The notes beneath the pieces were generated by a model that was not told the DNA's origin, did no database searches, and was given only the letters and a program-made list of their open reading frames with translations. The position numbers and the translations under genes were made by a program. Positions 1 to 9,539 of a stretch of DNA of 35,606 bases are shown piece by piece. Every line of letters begins with the position of its first letter. The stretch's first letter is position 1. This DNA is from Haloferax elongans ATCC BAA-1513 (GTDB lineage: Archaea; Halobacteriota; Halobacteria; Halobacteriales; Haloferacaceae): positions 1 through 35,606 of the forward strand of contig NZ_AOLK01000013.1 of NCBI RefSeq assembly GCF_000336755.1. The letters run 5' to 3'.

Positions 1-25
1 GCTGAGAGATGTGTATAAGAGACAG
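1..25. other. Tn5/Nextera mosaic-end adapter remnant (artefact)
   Basis: Positions 7-25 are exactly the 19-bp Tn5 mosaic end AGATGTGTATAAGAGACAG, used in transposase-based sequencing libraries. The six bases before it are also not native. Native sequence begins at about 26. An apparent GTG start at 11 is adapter sequence and must not be used as the start of mre11. Confidence 0.95.
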
Positions 26-1264
26 GCAGTCGTCCACGCGGGTGACCTCTATCACGACCGACGACCCGAACTCCCCGACTTACTCGGCACGCTCTCTGCA
101 CTGCGTCGGCTCGACGACGCAGGTATCCCGTTTCTCGCTATCGTCGGGAACCACGAATCCACGCGCGGTGGCCAGTGGCTCGACCTCTTCGAGCGTCTCG
201 GGTTGGCGACCCGCCTGGGAGACGACCCGGCTCTCGTCGGCGACGTGGCGTTCTATGGACTCGACCACGTGCCGCGTTCCCGACGCGACGAACTGGACTA
301 CCAGTTCGAGCCACACGACGCGGCCCACACCGCTCTCGTCGGGCACGGACTCTTCACGCCCTTCGCGCACGCAGACTGGGAGACCGAGACGGTCCTCGAA
401 GAGTCGAACGTCGAGTTCGACGCGGTCCTCCTCGGTGACAACCACGTCGCGGACGTGACGACCGTCGACGACACGTGGGTCACGTACTGTGGCTCGACCG
501 AGCGCGCGAGCGCGAGCGAACGCGACCCGCGCGGGTACAACCTCGTCACCTTCGAGGACGACACCGTCGATATTCGCCATCGGACGCTCGAAACCCGTCC
601 GTTCGCCTTCATCACTGTCGACCTCGCCGAAGGTGAGGGAATCGAACGCGTCCGCCAGCGCGTCCGCGAGTTCGACCTCGAAGACGCCGTCGCTATCGTG
701 GAACTGACTGGTGACGGCGAGTCAGTGACGCCCGCCGCAGTCGAGACGTTCGCAGTCGAGCAGGGTGCGCTCGTCGCGCGCGTGACCGACCGCCGTGAGG
801 TCGACACCGAAGCAGAGCAACTCGCGGATGTCTCCTTCGCCGACCCCGACGACGCGGTCAACGACCGACTCCGCGAAATGGGGCTGTCGAGCGCCGCCCT
901 CGACGTCGACGAGACGGTTCGCGCGAGCAAGACGGCCGACTCGAACGTTCGTGACGAGGTTCGCGAGCGTGTCACCACGCTGCTTTCGGACGACCCGAAT
1001 GCGCTGGTCGCCGCCGACGATGGCGGTGACGAGAGTGATGCAGGAGACACCGGTCAACCCGACGAAAGTGCTGACGAATCTGAGGGAGCCGGGGACGAGG
1101 GTGAATCTGAGGCAGTCGAGGACGAGGGTGAATCCGAGGCAGCCAAGGACGAACCCGGGTCGGACGAGGACGAACCAGAAACAGCCGAGACGGAGACCGA
1201 AGACGACTCGCCACCGGAACAACCGAAAGCCGCCCAAGATAGCTCGCTGGGTGATTTCGCATGA
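26..1264 (+). CDS. mre11: Mre11 DNA repair nuclease, 5'-truncated
   Basis: Mre11 is the Mn-dependent nuclease that partners Rad50 in sensing and resecting double-strand breaks. The N-terminus is missing because the contig starts inside the gene; about 412 residues remain. Visible phosphoesterase motifs are GDLYHD near the start (metal ligands), VGNHES (the GNHD/E motif), LVGHG and LLGDNH. The last roughly 90 residues form a very acidic, low-complexity tail rich in Asp, Glu and Ser, with near-repeated EDEGESEA units, which is typical of haloarchaeal extensions and probably disordered. The stop overlaps the rad50 start (ATGA at 1261-1264), so the two are translationally coupled. The family call is secure. 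The true start lies outside the window. Confidence 0.95.
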   Translation, partial: AVVHAGDLYHDRRPELPDLLGTLSALRRLDDAGIPFLAIVGNHESTRGGQWLDLFERLGLATRLGDDPALVGDVAFYGLDHVPRSRRDELDYQFEPHDAAHTALVGHGLFTPFAHADWETETVLEESNVEFDAVLLGDNHVADVTTVDDTWVTYCGSTERASASERDPRGYNLVTFEDDTVDIRHRTLETRPFAFITVDLAEGEGIERVRQRVREFDLEDAVAIVELTGDGESVTPAAVETFAVEQGALVARVTDRREVDTEAEQLADVSFADPDDAVNDRLREMGLSSAALDVDETVRASKTADSNVRDEVRERVTTLLSDDPNALVAADDGGDESDAGDTGQPDESADESEGAGDEGESEAVEDEGESEAAKDEPGSDEDEPETAETETEDDSPPEQPKAAQDSSLGDFA

Positions 1265-3942
1265 GATTCACGCACATCGCCCTCCAGAACTTCAAACCCT
1301 ACGAGGACGCCGAACTCGACCTTCGCGACGGCGTCACGGTCATCCACGGCGTCAACGGGAGCGGGAAATCGTCCCTCCTCGAAGCGTGTTTCTTCGCGCT
1401 CTACGGGTCGAAGGCACTCGACGGGACGCTCGAAGACGTGGTGACGACCGGCGAAGACGACGCCGAAATCACACTGGAGTTCGTCCACGCGGGCGGCCAG
1501 TACCGAATCGACCGCCGGGTTCGCGTCTCGGGAGACCGCGCGACGACGGCCAAGTGTGTCCTCGAAGGTCCCGACGAGACTATCGAGGGTGCGCGCAACG
1601 TTCGCAAGGCCGTCGCGTCGCTCCTGCGAATGGACAACGAGGCGTTCGTCAACTGCGCGTACGTCCAGCAGGGCGAGGTCAACAAGCTCATCAACGCCAC
1701 ACCTGCCCAAAGGCAGGACATGATAGACGGCCTGCTGCAACTCGGCAAACTCGAAACCTATCGCGAACGCGCTGGCGACGCCCGGTTGGGAGTCGAAGAC
1801 GTGTTGACGAGCAAGCGCAGCGTCCTCGAAGACGTCGAGTCGCAAATCGAGGCCAAGGAGGACGAGAACCTCCACAGCAGGCTCAACGCACTCGAATCAG
1901 AACTCTCCGAAGTAACGTCGAAAATCGAGCGTTACGAAGACCAGCGCGACAAGGCCCGGCAGACGCTCGAAGCGGCCCAGTCCACACTCGACGAACACGA
2001 GGAGAAACGCGAGCGACTGGCAGAGGTCGAATCGGCCATCGACGAACTCAAAGCGAAAATCGCAGACGACGAGACAACGCGCGACCGACTCACAGAGCGA
2101 ATCCGCGAACTGGACGAGAATGTCGACGAACTCGACGACGACATCGAGGCGGCCGTCTCAAAAACCGACCTCGATGAGGCAAGCGACGACGCGCTCGCAG
2201 CAGCGCGAGAGACACTCGACGACCGCGAAGCCGAGATTCGCGAGGAACTGTCGGAGGCGCGGACCAAGGCGCAGGCACTCACGACGCAGGCCGACCGCCT
2301 CAAAGAGCGCGCGGAGGACCTCGAATCGCGCGCGAAGGAGAAGCGCGAGAGCGCCGAGGAGGACGAAGCGGCCGCGGGCGACGCGGCGGCCGACCTCGAC
2401 GAACTCCGCGAGACGCAGGCAGACATCGAGTCGTCGCTGGCGTCCATCGACGAAACGTTCGAAGACGCGCCTGTCGACCGAGGGGACGCGGCCGACCTCC
2501 TCGCCGAGCGTCGGGACACGCTCTCGGAGACCCGCGAGTCGCTCGCCGAGACAGAGACTGAATTGAAGAATGCGCGCGAGCGACTGGCGGAGGCCCGCGA
2601 ACTCCGCGATGCTGGCAAGTGTCCCGAGTGTGGGCAACCGGTCGACGGGTCGCCACACGTCGATGCTATCGCCGAGCGGGAGGCGGCGGTCGAGTCACTC
2701 GAAGCAAACTGCGAGTCGCTCGAATCGAAGGTCGAATCCTGCCGGTCGGCAGTCGAAGCAGCCAAACAACTGGAAGAAGCCGAGAGCCGCGCCGCATCGC
2801 TCGAAGACCGTCTCTCGCTCGCCGAAGAGCGAATCGCCGACCGCGAGGAAACGGTCGAATCGCGCCGCGACGCAGCCGAAACGAAGCGCGAGGAGGCTAC
2901 GGAACTCGAAGCCGACGCCGAAGAGAAACGCGAGGCGGCCGCGACGCAGGCCGACCGCGCGGCGACGGTCAAAGAGACGGTCACAGCCCTCGAATCAGAC
3001 CTCGAAGCACTCAGTGACCGCCGCGACGACCTCGACCGAGTCGAATCGCTGCTCGACGACCGCGAGGCGGCAATCGACGACCGGGACCGACTCCGAGAGA
3101 AGCGCGAGACGCTCGCCGAGGTCAACGACGAGCGACGCGAACACCTGCAGGACCGCCGCGACCGCCGTGCCGAACTTCGCGAGGCGGTCGACGAAGACGC
3201 GGTCGAAGACGCCCGCTCGCGCAAGCAGAAGGCCGAATCGTACATCGGCCAGGTCGAATCTGACGTGCTTCCCGACTTGCGCGAGAAGCGTGACGACCTC
3301 CAGAGCAAGATTGGCGGCGTGAAAGCCGACCTCGAACGCCTCTCGGAACTGCGTGAACGCCGCGAGGAACTCGCCGAGCGCGTCGATGCGCTCCAGTCTC
3401 TCCACGACGAGGTGACGGACCTCGAATCGACCTACGGCGACCTCCGGGCGGAACTCCGCCAGCGGAACGTCGAGATTCTCGAACGGATGCTCAACGAGAC
3501 GTTCGACCTCGTCTACGGCAACGACGCCTACTCGCGCATCCGTCTCGACGGCGAGTATGGGCTTACGGTGTTCCAGAAGGACGGAACCGCACTCCAACCC
3601 GAGCAGCTATCGGGTGGCGAGCGGGCCCTGTTCAATCTCAGCCTCCGGTGTGCTATCTACCGGCTTCTCGCCGAGGGTATCGACGGGGCTGCACCCCTCC
3701 CGCCGCTCATTCTCGACGAACCGACCGTCTTCCTCGACGACGGTCACGTCTCGCGGCTCGTGGACCTCGTCGAGGAGATGCAGCGCCGCGGCGTCAAGCA
3801 GATTCTCATCGTCAGCCACGACGACGAACTCGTCGGCGCGGCGGACGACCTCGTGCGCGTCGAGAAGAATCCGACGACCAACCGGTCGTCGGTCGAACGG
3901 ACCGACGCACCCGACCTCCAAAGCGCGCTGGCAGACGACTGA
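1261..3942 (+). CDS. rad50: Rad50 SMC-like ATPase
   Basis: Rad50 is the ATPase and tethering subunit of the Mre11-Rad50 complex, with 893 residues. The N-terminal ABC half has Walker [10 protein letters not shown] at residues 30-38. A long Glu/Arg-rich coiled coil fills roughly residues 180-740. At its apex is a zinc hook CPEC (Cys454 and Cys457) through which two Rad50 dimers join around one zinc ion. The C-terminal half carries the ABC signature LSGGE (783-787) and Walker B LILDEP (about 816-821). The ATG overlaps the mre11 stop by 4 nt. The length is normal for the family and all key motifs are intact. The gene converges with the minus-strand gene ending at 3963. Confidence 0.97.
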   Translation: MRFTHIALQNFKPYEDAELDLRDGVTVIHGVNGSGKSSLLEACFFALYGSKALDGTLEDVVTTGEDDAEITLEFVHAGGQYRIDRRVRVSGDRATTAKCVLEGPDETIEGARNVRKAVASLLRMDNEAFVNCAYVQQGEVNKLINATPAQRQDMIDGLLQLGKLETYRERAGDARLGVEDVLTSKRSVLEDVESQIEAKEDENLHSRLNALESELSEVTSKIERYEDQRDKARQTLEAAQSTLDEHEEKRERLAEVESAIDELKAKIADDETTRDRLTERIRELDENVDELDDDIEAAVSKTDLDEASDDALAAARETLDDREAEIREELSEARTKAQALTTQADRLKERAEDLESRAKEKRESAEEDEAAAGDAAADLDELRETQADIESSLASIDETFEDAPVDRGDAADLLAERRDTLSETRESLAETETELKNARERLAEARELRDAGKCPECGQPVDGSPHVDAIAEREAAVESLEANCESLESKVESCRSAVEAAKQLEEAESRAASLEDRLSLAEERIADREETVESRRDAAETKREEATELEADAEEKREAAATQADRAATVKETVTALESDLEALSDRRDDLDRVESLLDDREAAIDDRDRLREKRETLAEVNDERREHLQDRRDRRAELREAVDEDAVEDARSRKQKAESYIGQVESDVLPDLREKRDDLQSKIGGVKADLERLSELRERREELAERVDALQSLHDEVTDLESTYGDLRAELRQRNVEILERMLNETFDLVYGNDAYSRIRLDGEYGLTVFQKDGTALQPEQLSGGERALFNLSLRCAIYRLLAEGIDGAAPLPPLILDEPTVFLDDGHVSRLVDLVEEMQRRGVKQILIVSHDDELVGAADDLVRVEKNPTTNRSSVERTDAPDLQSALADD

Positions 3943-3962
3943 GAAGCAGCGATTTCCGTTCT

Positions 3963-4385
3963 TCAGCCTCGAAGCTGGTCGATGCCCTCGTGGGCAAGCG
4001 AGGTTGCCTCGTATCCGCGCTCGCCGTACACTCGCGTCTCTTCGATGAGTCCCGCGATTTTGAACTCGGTCAGGAGGCCGTGAAGGTCGCTCTCGCAGAG
4101 GTCGTAGGCGTCCATGAGTTCGACGACAGAGAGCGGACCGCGCTCGACGAGTTCGACGAGCAGACCGAGGCCCTGTTCGGTCGGGACGGCGACGAGCACC
4201 CGGCGGGCTGATTCGGGAACGGCGCGTGCGGCGGTTTCGAGTGGTGATTCACCGCCCGCGTCTTCGAGTTCGTCGTTCGGGAAGTGGCGCTCCTCACCGG
4301 TCTTCGGGTCGCGGACGCGACTGGCGTCGCTGGAGCGTTTGACGAGCAAGTACGTGCGGCCGTCAGGCCCGCGGACCGTGCGCAT
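3963..4385 (-). CDS. haloarchaeal protein with winged-helix-like C-terminal half
   Basis: This is a 140-residue protein starting at the ATG at 4385 (MRTVRGPDGRTYLL). The frame is open further upstream, but that extension is Ser/Thr/Arg-rich and lies antisense to the acidic C-terminus of the neighbouring gene, so it is rejected. The N-terminal part looks like a small beta domain (PDGRTYLLVKRS, DPKTGEERHF). The C-terminal half (LLVELVERGPLSVVELMDAY...LLTEFKIAGLIEE) has the helix pattern of a winged helix-turn-helix, which suggests DNA binding. It is the last gene of a minus-strand trio and converges on rad50. No exact family is recognised; a regulatory role is inferred only from the helix pattern. 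Confidence 0.8.
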   Translation of the reverse strand: MRTVRGPDGRTYLLVKRSSDASRVRDPKTGEERHFPNDELEDAGGESPLETAARAVPESARRVLVAVPTEQGLGLLVELVERGPLSVVELMDAYDLCESDLHGLLTEFKIAGLIEETRVYGERGYEATSLAHEGIDQLRG

Positions 4386-4410
4386 GGTCGGTCGAAAGCG
4401 TCGGCGACTG

Positions 4411-4938
4411 TTAGCGGTTGCGCTCGTCGGCGTCGTCGTTGGTGTCGTCGTTGGCGTCGTCGTCGCCGCTGCTTTTCTCACTGCTGTTGTTTCCCTCGCC
4501 GTCGTCACTGTCCTCATCGCTCGACCAGTCGTGTGCTTGGTACTCTCGGTAGAGAGAATAGACGCGGGTGAGCGCAAGCACGCCGAGGAGCGTCGCGCCG
4601 CCGCCGACGAGCGTCTCTCCTTGGAAGTAGATGAGCATCGGCCCGACTGTGATACCCGCGACACCCACGTTTGCGAGGATGACGCTGGCCCAGAACATCC
4701 GCGACTGCTCGGGGTTTATATCGGCGGTGAACTCGGGGTCGTCGTCGGAATCCGAATCCTCACCGGGGATGTCGACGCGCGGGACGTTCGGAAGGTCGAC
4801 TTCGGGGTTCCCCCAGCGTTTTTCTGGGTCTCCCCAGCGTTTTTCTGGGTCTCCCCAGCGCTCCTCTGGGTCCCCCCAGCGAGCAACAGGGTCGATTTCG
4901 GGGGCGTCGTCCTCGTCGCGCCGCTCGTCGTCCGTCAC
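4411..4938 (-). CDS. two-TM membrane protein with tandem RWGDPE heptads
   Basis: This 175-residue protein uses a GTG start at 4938 (VTDDERRDED). Residues upstream of that point in the same frame are basic and unlike the acidic body. After an acidic N-terminus come four tandem heptads, RWGDPEE-RWGDPEK-RWGDPEK-RWGNPEV, at residues 20-47. Then follow an acidic linker, two hydrophobic helices (about MFWASVILANVGVAGITVG and LVGGGATLLGVLALTRVYSLY), and a highly acidic Ser/Asp/Asn tail. It is probably a cytoplasmic-membrane protein with both soluble ends on one side. It sits between two small genes in the same direction. I do not recognise a function. The heptads may be a binding or oligomerisation segment. 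Confidence 0.82.
   Translation of the reverse strand: MTDDERRDEDDAPEIDPVARWGDPEERWGDPEKRWGDPEKRWGNPEVDLPNVPRVDIPGEDSDSDDDPEFTADINPEQSRMFWASVILANVGVAGITVGPMLIYFQGETLVGGGATLLGVLALTRVYSLYREYQAHDWSSDEDSDDGEGNNSSEKSSGDDDANDDTNDDADERNR
4801..4881 (-). repeat. four 21-bp in-frame tandem repeats (RWGDPE[KE])
   Basis: Four near-identical 21-bp units lie in the N-terminal part of the two-TM protein gene. On the plus strand they read as repeated CCCCAGCG-TTTTTCTGGGT-type units. The two central copies are almost identical in DNA, which points to recent slippage or duplication as well as protein-level constraint. Confidence 0.85.
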
Positions 4939-4988
4939 GCTCTCACCGAGATACCGTGCCGAGAAAAAGGGACCGTTTCGAGGACCAA

Positions 4989-5174
4989 TCAGGCGCAGTC
5001 GTCGAGGCTCATCGACCGAGTTGCCTCGACCCAAGCAAGTGGGTTCTCCGCATCGTAGAACACCACGCCTCCGTCGATATCGTAGGATTCGATCGTCTCG
5101 GCTCCTGTCGGACCACTAGGTCCAGTGCCGTCGATCGTGCCATCCCACCGTTCCGAAGTTGCGTGGTCGGTCAT
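4989..5174 (-). CDS. small haloarchaeal protein, function unknown
   Basis: This is a 61-residue acidic protein starting at the ATG at 5174 (MTDHATSERWDG). A TTG four codons upstream is less likely because a TATA element at 5199-5208 would place the RNA start next to 5174, giving a leaderless message. The C-terminal half (ESYDIDGGVVFYDAENPLAWVEAT) looks like a compact beta-rich fold. From memory, small proteins of this type are conserved in haloarchaea, but no function is known to me. It is the first gene of the minus-strand trio and is divergent from polB. Confidence 0.75.
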   Translation of the reverse strand: MTDHATSERWDGTIDGTGPSGPTGAETIESYDIDGGVVFYDAENPLAWVEATRSMSLDDCA

Positions 5175-5198
5175 ATCGCGTGTCAACGAATGTCACAC

Positions 5199-5208
5199 AT
5201 ATATAAAT
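5199..5208 (-). promoter_or_regulatory. TATA box of the small minus-strand gene
   Basis: Read on the minus strand this is ATTTATATAT, centred about 29 nt before the ATG at 5174. That fits an archaeal TATA box and a leaderless transcript. Confidence 0.7.
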
Positions 5209-5275
5209 GTCTTTCCGTAATTTGAATAACGAGTAGAGTGTACTCTGAGAGCTAGGGTCCACAGAAACACGAGGA

Positions 5276-5283
5276 TTTTAATC
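5276..5283 (+). promoter_or_regulatory. TATA-like element of polB
   Basis: TTTTAATC is centred about 26 nt before the polB ATG at 5305, the spacing expected for a leaderless haloarchaeal transcript. Confidence 0.6.
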
Positions 5284-5304
5284 GGCCCCGCCAAATCGAT
5301 TGCC

Positions 5305-8300
5305 ATGACGCAGACGGGTTTGGACGAATTCGGGGAAGACGACGCCGGGGGCGTCGGCGACACGCGGCCGGACGAAGAGGCCGCCATCGTCGCTGGCGAC
5401 GCGGGACAGCACGTCTCCGGCGTTATCGACACGGACGAGGTACGATTCCCCGACCCCCAAGGGACGGTCGAGCTGGCTGTCACCCAGGTAGACTACACTA
5501 TCGAGGGGAGCGGCCGAAACGAGTACCCCGTAATCCACATCTTCGGTCGGACGGCGGACGACGACGAGCCCGAACACGTTCGCGTCCTCGGGTTCGAACC
5601 GTATTTCTACGCGCCCACAGCGAGTCTCGATGACGAACTCCTGGATAAAGACGTCATCACGCGCACCGAAGATGGATACGAGAGTATTCGCGGTGAGGAC
5701 CTGACGAGGATTCACACTCGGACCCCCCGCGACGTTGGGCAGATTCGCGACGAGTTCGACCACTACGAGGCGGACATTCTGTTCCCGAACCGCCTCCTCA
5801 TCGACAAGGACATCAAAAGCGGTGTCCGCCTCCCGGACCGCCGCCTCGAGGACGGGTCGATTCAGGTCCCGCATCAGGAAGTCGAACCGGCAGCCGTCGA
5901 AGCGAACCTCCGAGTGAACACCTTCGACATCGAGGTGAACGACCGCAACGGCTTCCCCGAAGACGGCGAAGAGCCGATTATCTGTCTCACCAGTCACGAC
6001 TCCTATCTTGACGAGTACATCGTCTGGCACGCCGTTGCCCCCGACGGCGAAGGGAAGCGCCCCGGGTCGCTTCCGAACTACGACTTCCTCAACGACGACT
6101 CCGAGGTCGAGGTTCGGACCTTCGACGACGAGGACGCCATGCTCGACGCGTTCCTCACGTACATCGAGGAAACCAATCCAGACATCCTCACCGGCTGGAA
6201 CTTCGAGGACTTCGACGCGCCGTACTTCCTCGACAGGTTGGACGTACTGAATCCGACGAGCGACTACGACCTCGACCCGGACCGCATGTCGCGTCTCGGC
6301 GAAGTCTGGCGGAGCGGTTGGGGCGGCCCAGACATCAAAGGACGCGTCGTCTTCGACCTGCTCTATGCGTACAAGCGAACGCAGTTCACCGAACTCGAAT
6401 CCTACCGACTCGACGCCGTTGGTGAACTCGAACTCGATGTTGGCAAGGAACGCTACTCCGGTGACATCGGCGACCTCTGGGAACAGGACCCAGAGCGCCT
6501 CTTGGAGTACAACCTTCGGGACGTGGAGCTGTGTGTCGAAATCGACCGCAAACAGGACATTGTCGCCTTCTGGGACGAGGTGCGAACCTTCGTCGGGTGT
6601 AAACTGGAAGACGCGCCGACGCCCGGCGACACGGTCGACATCTACGTCCTCCACAAGGTTCACGGCGAGTTCGCGCTCCCCTCGAAGGGCAAACAGGAGT
6701 CAGAAGACTACGAAGGTGGGGCCGTCTTCGACCCCATCACGGGCGTCAAAGAGAACGTGACGGTGCTGGACCTGAAGTCGCTGTACCCGATGTGTATGGT
6801 GACGGTCAACGCGTCGCCGGAGACGAAAGTCGACCCCGAAACATACGACGGGGAAACCTTCCACGCCCCCAACGGGACGCACTTCAGACAAGAGCCAGAC
6901 GGCATGATTCGGGAGATGGTCGACGAACTCCTCGCAGAGCGCGAGGAGAAAAAGAGCCTCCGCAACGGTCACGACCCCGGAACGTCCGAGTACGAGCAGT
7001 TCGACCGGCAGCAGGCCGCAGTGAAGGTCATCATGAACTGCTTCACGCCGGACACCGACGTGCTCACGCCGGACGGCATCCGGAACATCCGCGACCTCGA
7101 CGTCGGTGACGACGTGTACTCGCTCGACCCCGAGACGATGCGGATGGAGGTAAAACCGGTCGTCGAGACGCACGAGTACCCCGACTACCGGGGTGAGATG
7201 GTCGATATCCAGACGAGCAAGACCGACTTCAGCGTCACGCCGAACCACCGGATGTTGGTCCGAAAAGACGACAAGAACGGGGCATCGTGGGACGACTTCC
7301 GGTTCGTCGAGGCGGGCGACCTGAACGAGTCGTCGCACTACGAACTCCCACACGGATGGGAGGGACCCGACGGGACTCACCTCGATACGGTCGACTTCAC
7401 GGAGCTCCTCGATGACGGCTACGAGGTGTGGGCCAAAAACGAGGTCCACGGGCATACCCTCGCTGCCGAGATTGGCTGGTACCCGGACAAAATGCAGAAA
7501 CAGGGCGAGTCCGGCACAGGATACGTGTTCTCTGCCGAGGAATTCGAGGAACACAGAGAGTATCTCGACGAGGTCTGCTCGGAGTTCTACGTCCACAGCG
7601 AACGCGGCCGAAAGTGGATTCCGCGGTTCTACGACGCCAACGACTTCCTCGACCTGCTGGCGTGGTACATCACGGAAGGGTCGGTGTACACGTCTGAGGA
7701 CAAGACGTTCGGCGAGAACGTCCGTGGCTCGTCGACGACGGTCAACATCGCGCAGGACGCCATCGCGGACGGTGGCGGACACGACGACCACACCGCCATC
7801 GGTGAACTCCTCGACCGAATGGGGTTCAACTACTACGTCGACGAGAAGGGATTCAAGTTCACGTCGAGAGCACTCGGTGGCTGGTTGGAGGACACCTGCG
7901 GTGGCAACAGTTTCGAGAAACACATTCCCGACCTCGTGTTCGACGCCAGCCACGAGCAAAAAGAGCGCTTCTTGGACACGCTGGTCGCCGGTGACGGCGA
8001 CAGGCAGGTGAACAGTTGGCGCTACACGACATCTAGCGAGCGCCTTCGGGACGACGTCCTCAGGCTCTGTGCGCACCTCGGGAAGACGGCGAGCTACAAC
8101 CACGATAGTGGGTCGTGGCGCATCTACTGCACCGAAGACGCGAAAAATAGCTTCCGAATGCACCGCTCGGGCGGACGGAGCGAGGCCGAAGACGGCGCGT
8201 ACTGTGTGACTGTCGCCGACAACCATACCCTCCTGGCCGGGCGCAACGGGAAGTTCCAGTTCGTCGGCCAGTCGCTTTACGGCGTGCTGGGGTGGGACCG

Positions 8301-9321
8301 CTTCCGTTTGTACGACAAGGAGATGGGTGCCGCGGTGACGGCGACCGGGCGGAGCGTCATCGAACATACCGAATCGGCAGCGAACGACGCTGGCTACGAG
8401 GTTGCCTACGGCGATACAGACAGCGTCATGTTGGAAGTCGGGCACGTATCACCGGACGACGTCGACGGCGACGTCGAGGTCACAGACGAGATGCGCGAGG
8501 CCCACCCGGAGATGTCCGAAGCGGAACTCGAGTCGCTCGCGGCGACCATCTTGAAGGGTTACGAACTGGAAGAACAGATCAACGAGTCGTACGACGAGTT
8601 CGCGCTGGAACAGTTAGACGCCCACCACCACCGCTTCCAAATCGAGTTCGAGAAGCTCTACCGACGGTTCTTCCAAGCGGGCAAGAAGAAGCGCTACGCC
8701 GGGCACATCGTCTGGAAAGAGGGCAAAGACGTCGACGACATCGACATCACGGGCTTCGAGTACAAACGATCGGACATCGCACAGATTACGAAGGAAGTCC
8801 AGAAGGAAGTCATCGACATGATTGTCCACGGTGAGGACACCGAGGTCATCAAAGACTACCTCCACGATATCATCACAGACTTCCAGTCCGGGAACCTCCC
8901 GCTCGATGAGGTTGGTATCCCCGGCGGCATCGGGAAGAAACTCACGGCATATGAGACTCCCACCGCGCACGTGCGCGGGGCGCAGTACGCGAACGCATTC
9001 CTCGGTACCAACTTTGGCCGGGGCTCGAAGCCGAAGCGTCTCTATCTCAAGAAAGTCCACCCGTCGTGGTTCCGGAAGATGGAGAATCAAGAGGACTTCG
9101 ACCCACAGCGAGACGACCGCTACCGAGCGTTCAAACGTGACCCAGACGTCATCTGTTTCGAGTACGCAGACCAGGTTCCAGACGAGTTCGAAGTCGACTG
9201 GGACACCATGCTCGACAAGACACTCGAAGGGCCAATCTCGCGTATCATCGAGGCGCTTGGGATGTCGTGGGACGAGGTCAAGAGCGGCCAAGAGCAGACT
9301 GGGCTCGGTAGTTTCGTCTAA
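5305..9321 (+). CDS. polB: family B DNA polymerase with in-frame intein
   Basis: This is the replicative/repair B-family DNA polymerase: 1338 residues including a 411-residue intein, leaving a 927-residue extein. The 3'-5' exonuclease motifs are intact: FDIE (Asp208, Glu210), NFEDFDAPYF and YNLRDVEL. Polymerase motifs are DLKSLYP (Asp489), KVIMN/SLYG (interrupted by the intein between Asn578 and Ser990), and YGDTDS (residues 1035-1040, with Asp1037 and Asp1039). Activity therefore needs protein splicing to rejoin KVIMNSLYG. The ATG at 5305 is supported by a TATA-like element 26 nt upstream. The gene is monocistronic, followed by a T-rich stretch. The family call is certain. Confidence 0.97.
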   Translation: MTQTGLDEFGEDDAGGVGDTRPDEEAAIVAGDAGQHVSGVIDTDEVRFPDPQGTVELAVTQVDYTIEGSGRNEYPVIHIFGRTADDDEPEHVRVLGFEPYFYAPTASLDDELLDKDVITRTEDGYESIRGEDLTRIHTRTPRDVGQIRDEFDHYEADILFPNRLLIDKDIKSGVRLPDRRLEDGSIQVPHQEVEPAAVEANLRVNTFDIEVNDRNGFPEDGEEPIICLTSHDSYLDEYIVWHAVAPDGEGKRPGSLPNYDFLNDDSEVEVRTFDDEDAMLDAFLTYIEETNPDILTGWNFEDFDAPYFLDRLDVLNPTSDYDLDPDRMSRLGEVWRSGWGGPDIKGRVVFDLLYAYKRTQFTELESYRLDAVGELELDVGKERYSGDIGDLWEQDPERLLEYNLRDVELCVEIDRKQDIVAFWDEVRTFVGCKLEDAPTPGDTVDIYVLHKVHGEFALPSKGKQESEDYEGGAVFDPITGVKENVTVLDLKSLYPMCMVTVNASPETKVDPETYDGETFHAPNGTHFRQEPDGMIREMVDELLAEREEKKSLRNGHDPGTSEYEQFDRQQAAVKVIMNCFTPDTDVLTPDGIRNIRDLDVGDDVYSLDPETMRMEVKPVVETHEYPDYRGEMVDIQTSKTDFSVTPNHRMLVRKDDKNGASWDDFRFVEAGDLNESSHYELPHGWEGPDGTHLDTVDFTELLDDGYEVWAKNEVHGHTLAAEIGWYPDKMQKQGESGTGYVFSAEEFEEHREYLDEVCSEFYVHSERGRKWIPRFYDANDFLDLLAWYITEGSVYTSEDKTFGENVRGSSTTVNIAQDAIADGGGHDDHTAIGELLDRMGFNYYVDEKGFKFTSRALGGWLEDTCGGNSFEKHIPDLVFDASHEQKERFLDTLVAGDGDRQVNSWRYTTSSERLRDDVLRLCAHLGKTASYNHDSGSWRIYCTEDAKNSFRMHRSGGRSEAEDGAYCVTVADNHTLLAGRNGKFQFVGQSLYGVLGWDRFRLYDKEMGAAVTATGRSVIEHTESAANDAGYEVAYGDTDSVMLEVGHVSPDDVDGDVEVTDEMREAHPEMSEAELESLAATILKGYELEEQINESYDEFALEQLDAHHHRFQIEFEKLYRRFFQAGKKKRYAGHIVWKEGKDVDDIDITGFEYKRSDIAQITKEVQKEVIDMIVHGEDTEVIKDYLHDIITDFQSGNLPLDEVGIPGGIGKKLTAYETPTAHVRGAQYANAFLGTNFGRGSKPKRLYLKKVHPSWFRKMENQEDFDPQRDDRYRAFKRDPDVICFEYADQVPDEFEVDWDTMLDKTLEGPISRIIEALGMSWDEVKSGQEQTGLGSFV
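7039..8271 (+). mobile_element. PolB intein with LAGLIDADG homing endonuclease
   Basis: The intein spans residues 579-989 (411 aa) and starts with Cys (CFTPDTDVLTPDG, block A). A block B-like TPNH lies about 70 residues in. The endonuclease carries two LAGLIDADG-type helices: LDLLAWYITEGS (about 781-792) and LDTLVAGDGD (about 890-899). Block F is CVTVADNHTLLAG, and the intein ends VGQ before extein Ser990. It sits inside the polymerase motif KxxxNSxYG. The C-terminal Gly-Gln replaces the canonical His-Asn; Gln-ending inteins are known and usually splice. Both endonuclease motifs keep acidic residues, so the homing enzyme may be active. Confidence 0.95.
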
Positions 9322-9424
9322 TCGCCGGTATCACGCGCTAAGTAACTGAATATGGTTTCCTTTGGACAGATGGCGTAGTATCCTTCGGTTCACCGAAACC
9401 CGAACACACGTCTCAAAACTCCTA

Positions 9425-9442
9425 TTCTTCTTTCTACTTTTG
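9425..9442 (+). terminator. T-rich termination region after polB
   Basis: A pyrimidine-rich tract (TCTTCTTTCTACTTTT) lies about 105 nt past the polB stop and before the suf operon. Archaeal transcription often ends at such U-tracts without a hairpin. No stem-loop is evident. Confidence 0.35.
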
Positions 9443-9479
9443 AAAACAAATTTTCTATCTACAAAAGGTGGCGGGGGTA

Positions 9480-9493
9480 AATGCGCAAGCATT
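9480..9493. promoter_or_regulatory. palindrome upstream of sufC, possible operator
   Basis: AATGC-GCAA-GCATT is a 14-bp inverted repeat 47 nt before sufC, next to TATA-like CATTATGG. Position and symmetry fit a repressor site, perhaps for the DtxR-type protein encoded at 13739. This is inference only. Confidence 0.3.
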
Positions 9494-9539
9494 ATGGCCG
9501 ATACTCCCTACGCTTCCAATACGAGGCAACGAACCAACG

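Noticed and set aside
5278..8445. Long minus-strand frames opposite polB (5278-6663 and 6700-8445)
   Set aside because: They are antisense to a certain DNA polymerase gene and show no recognisable domains.
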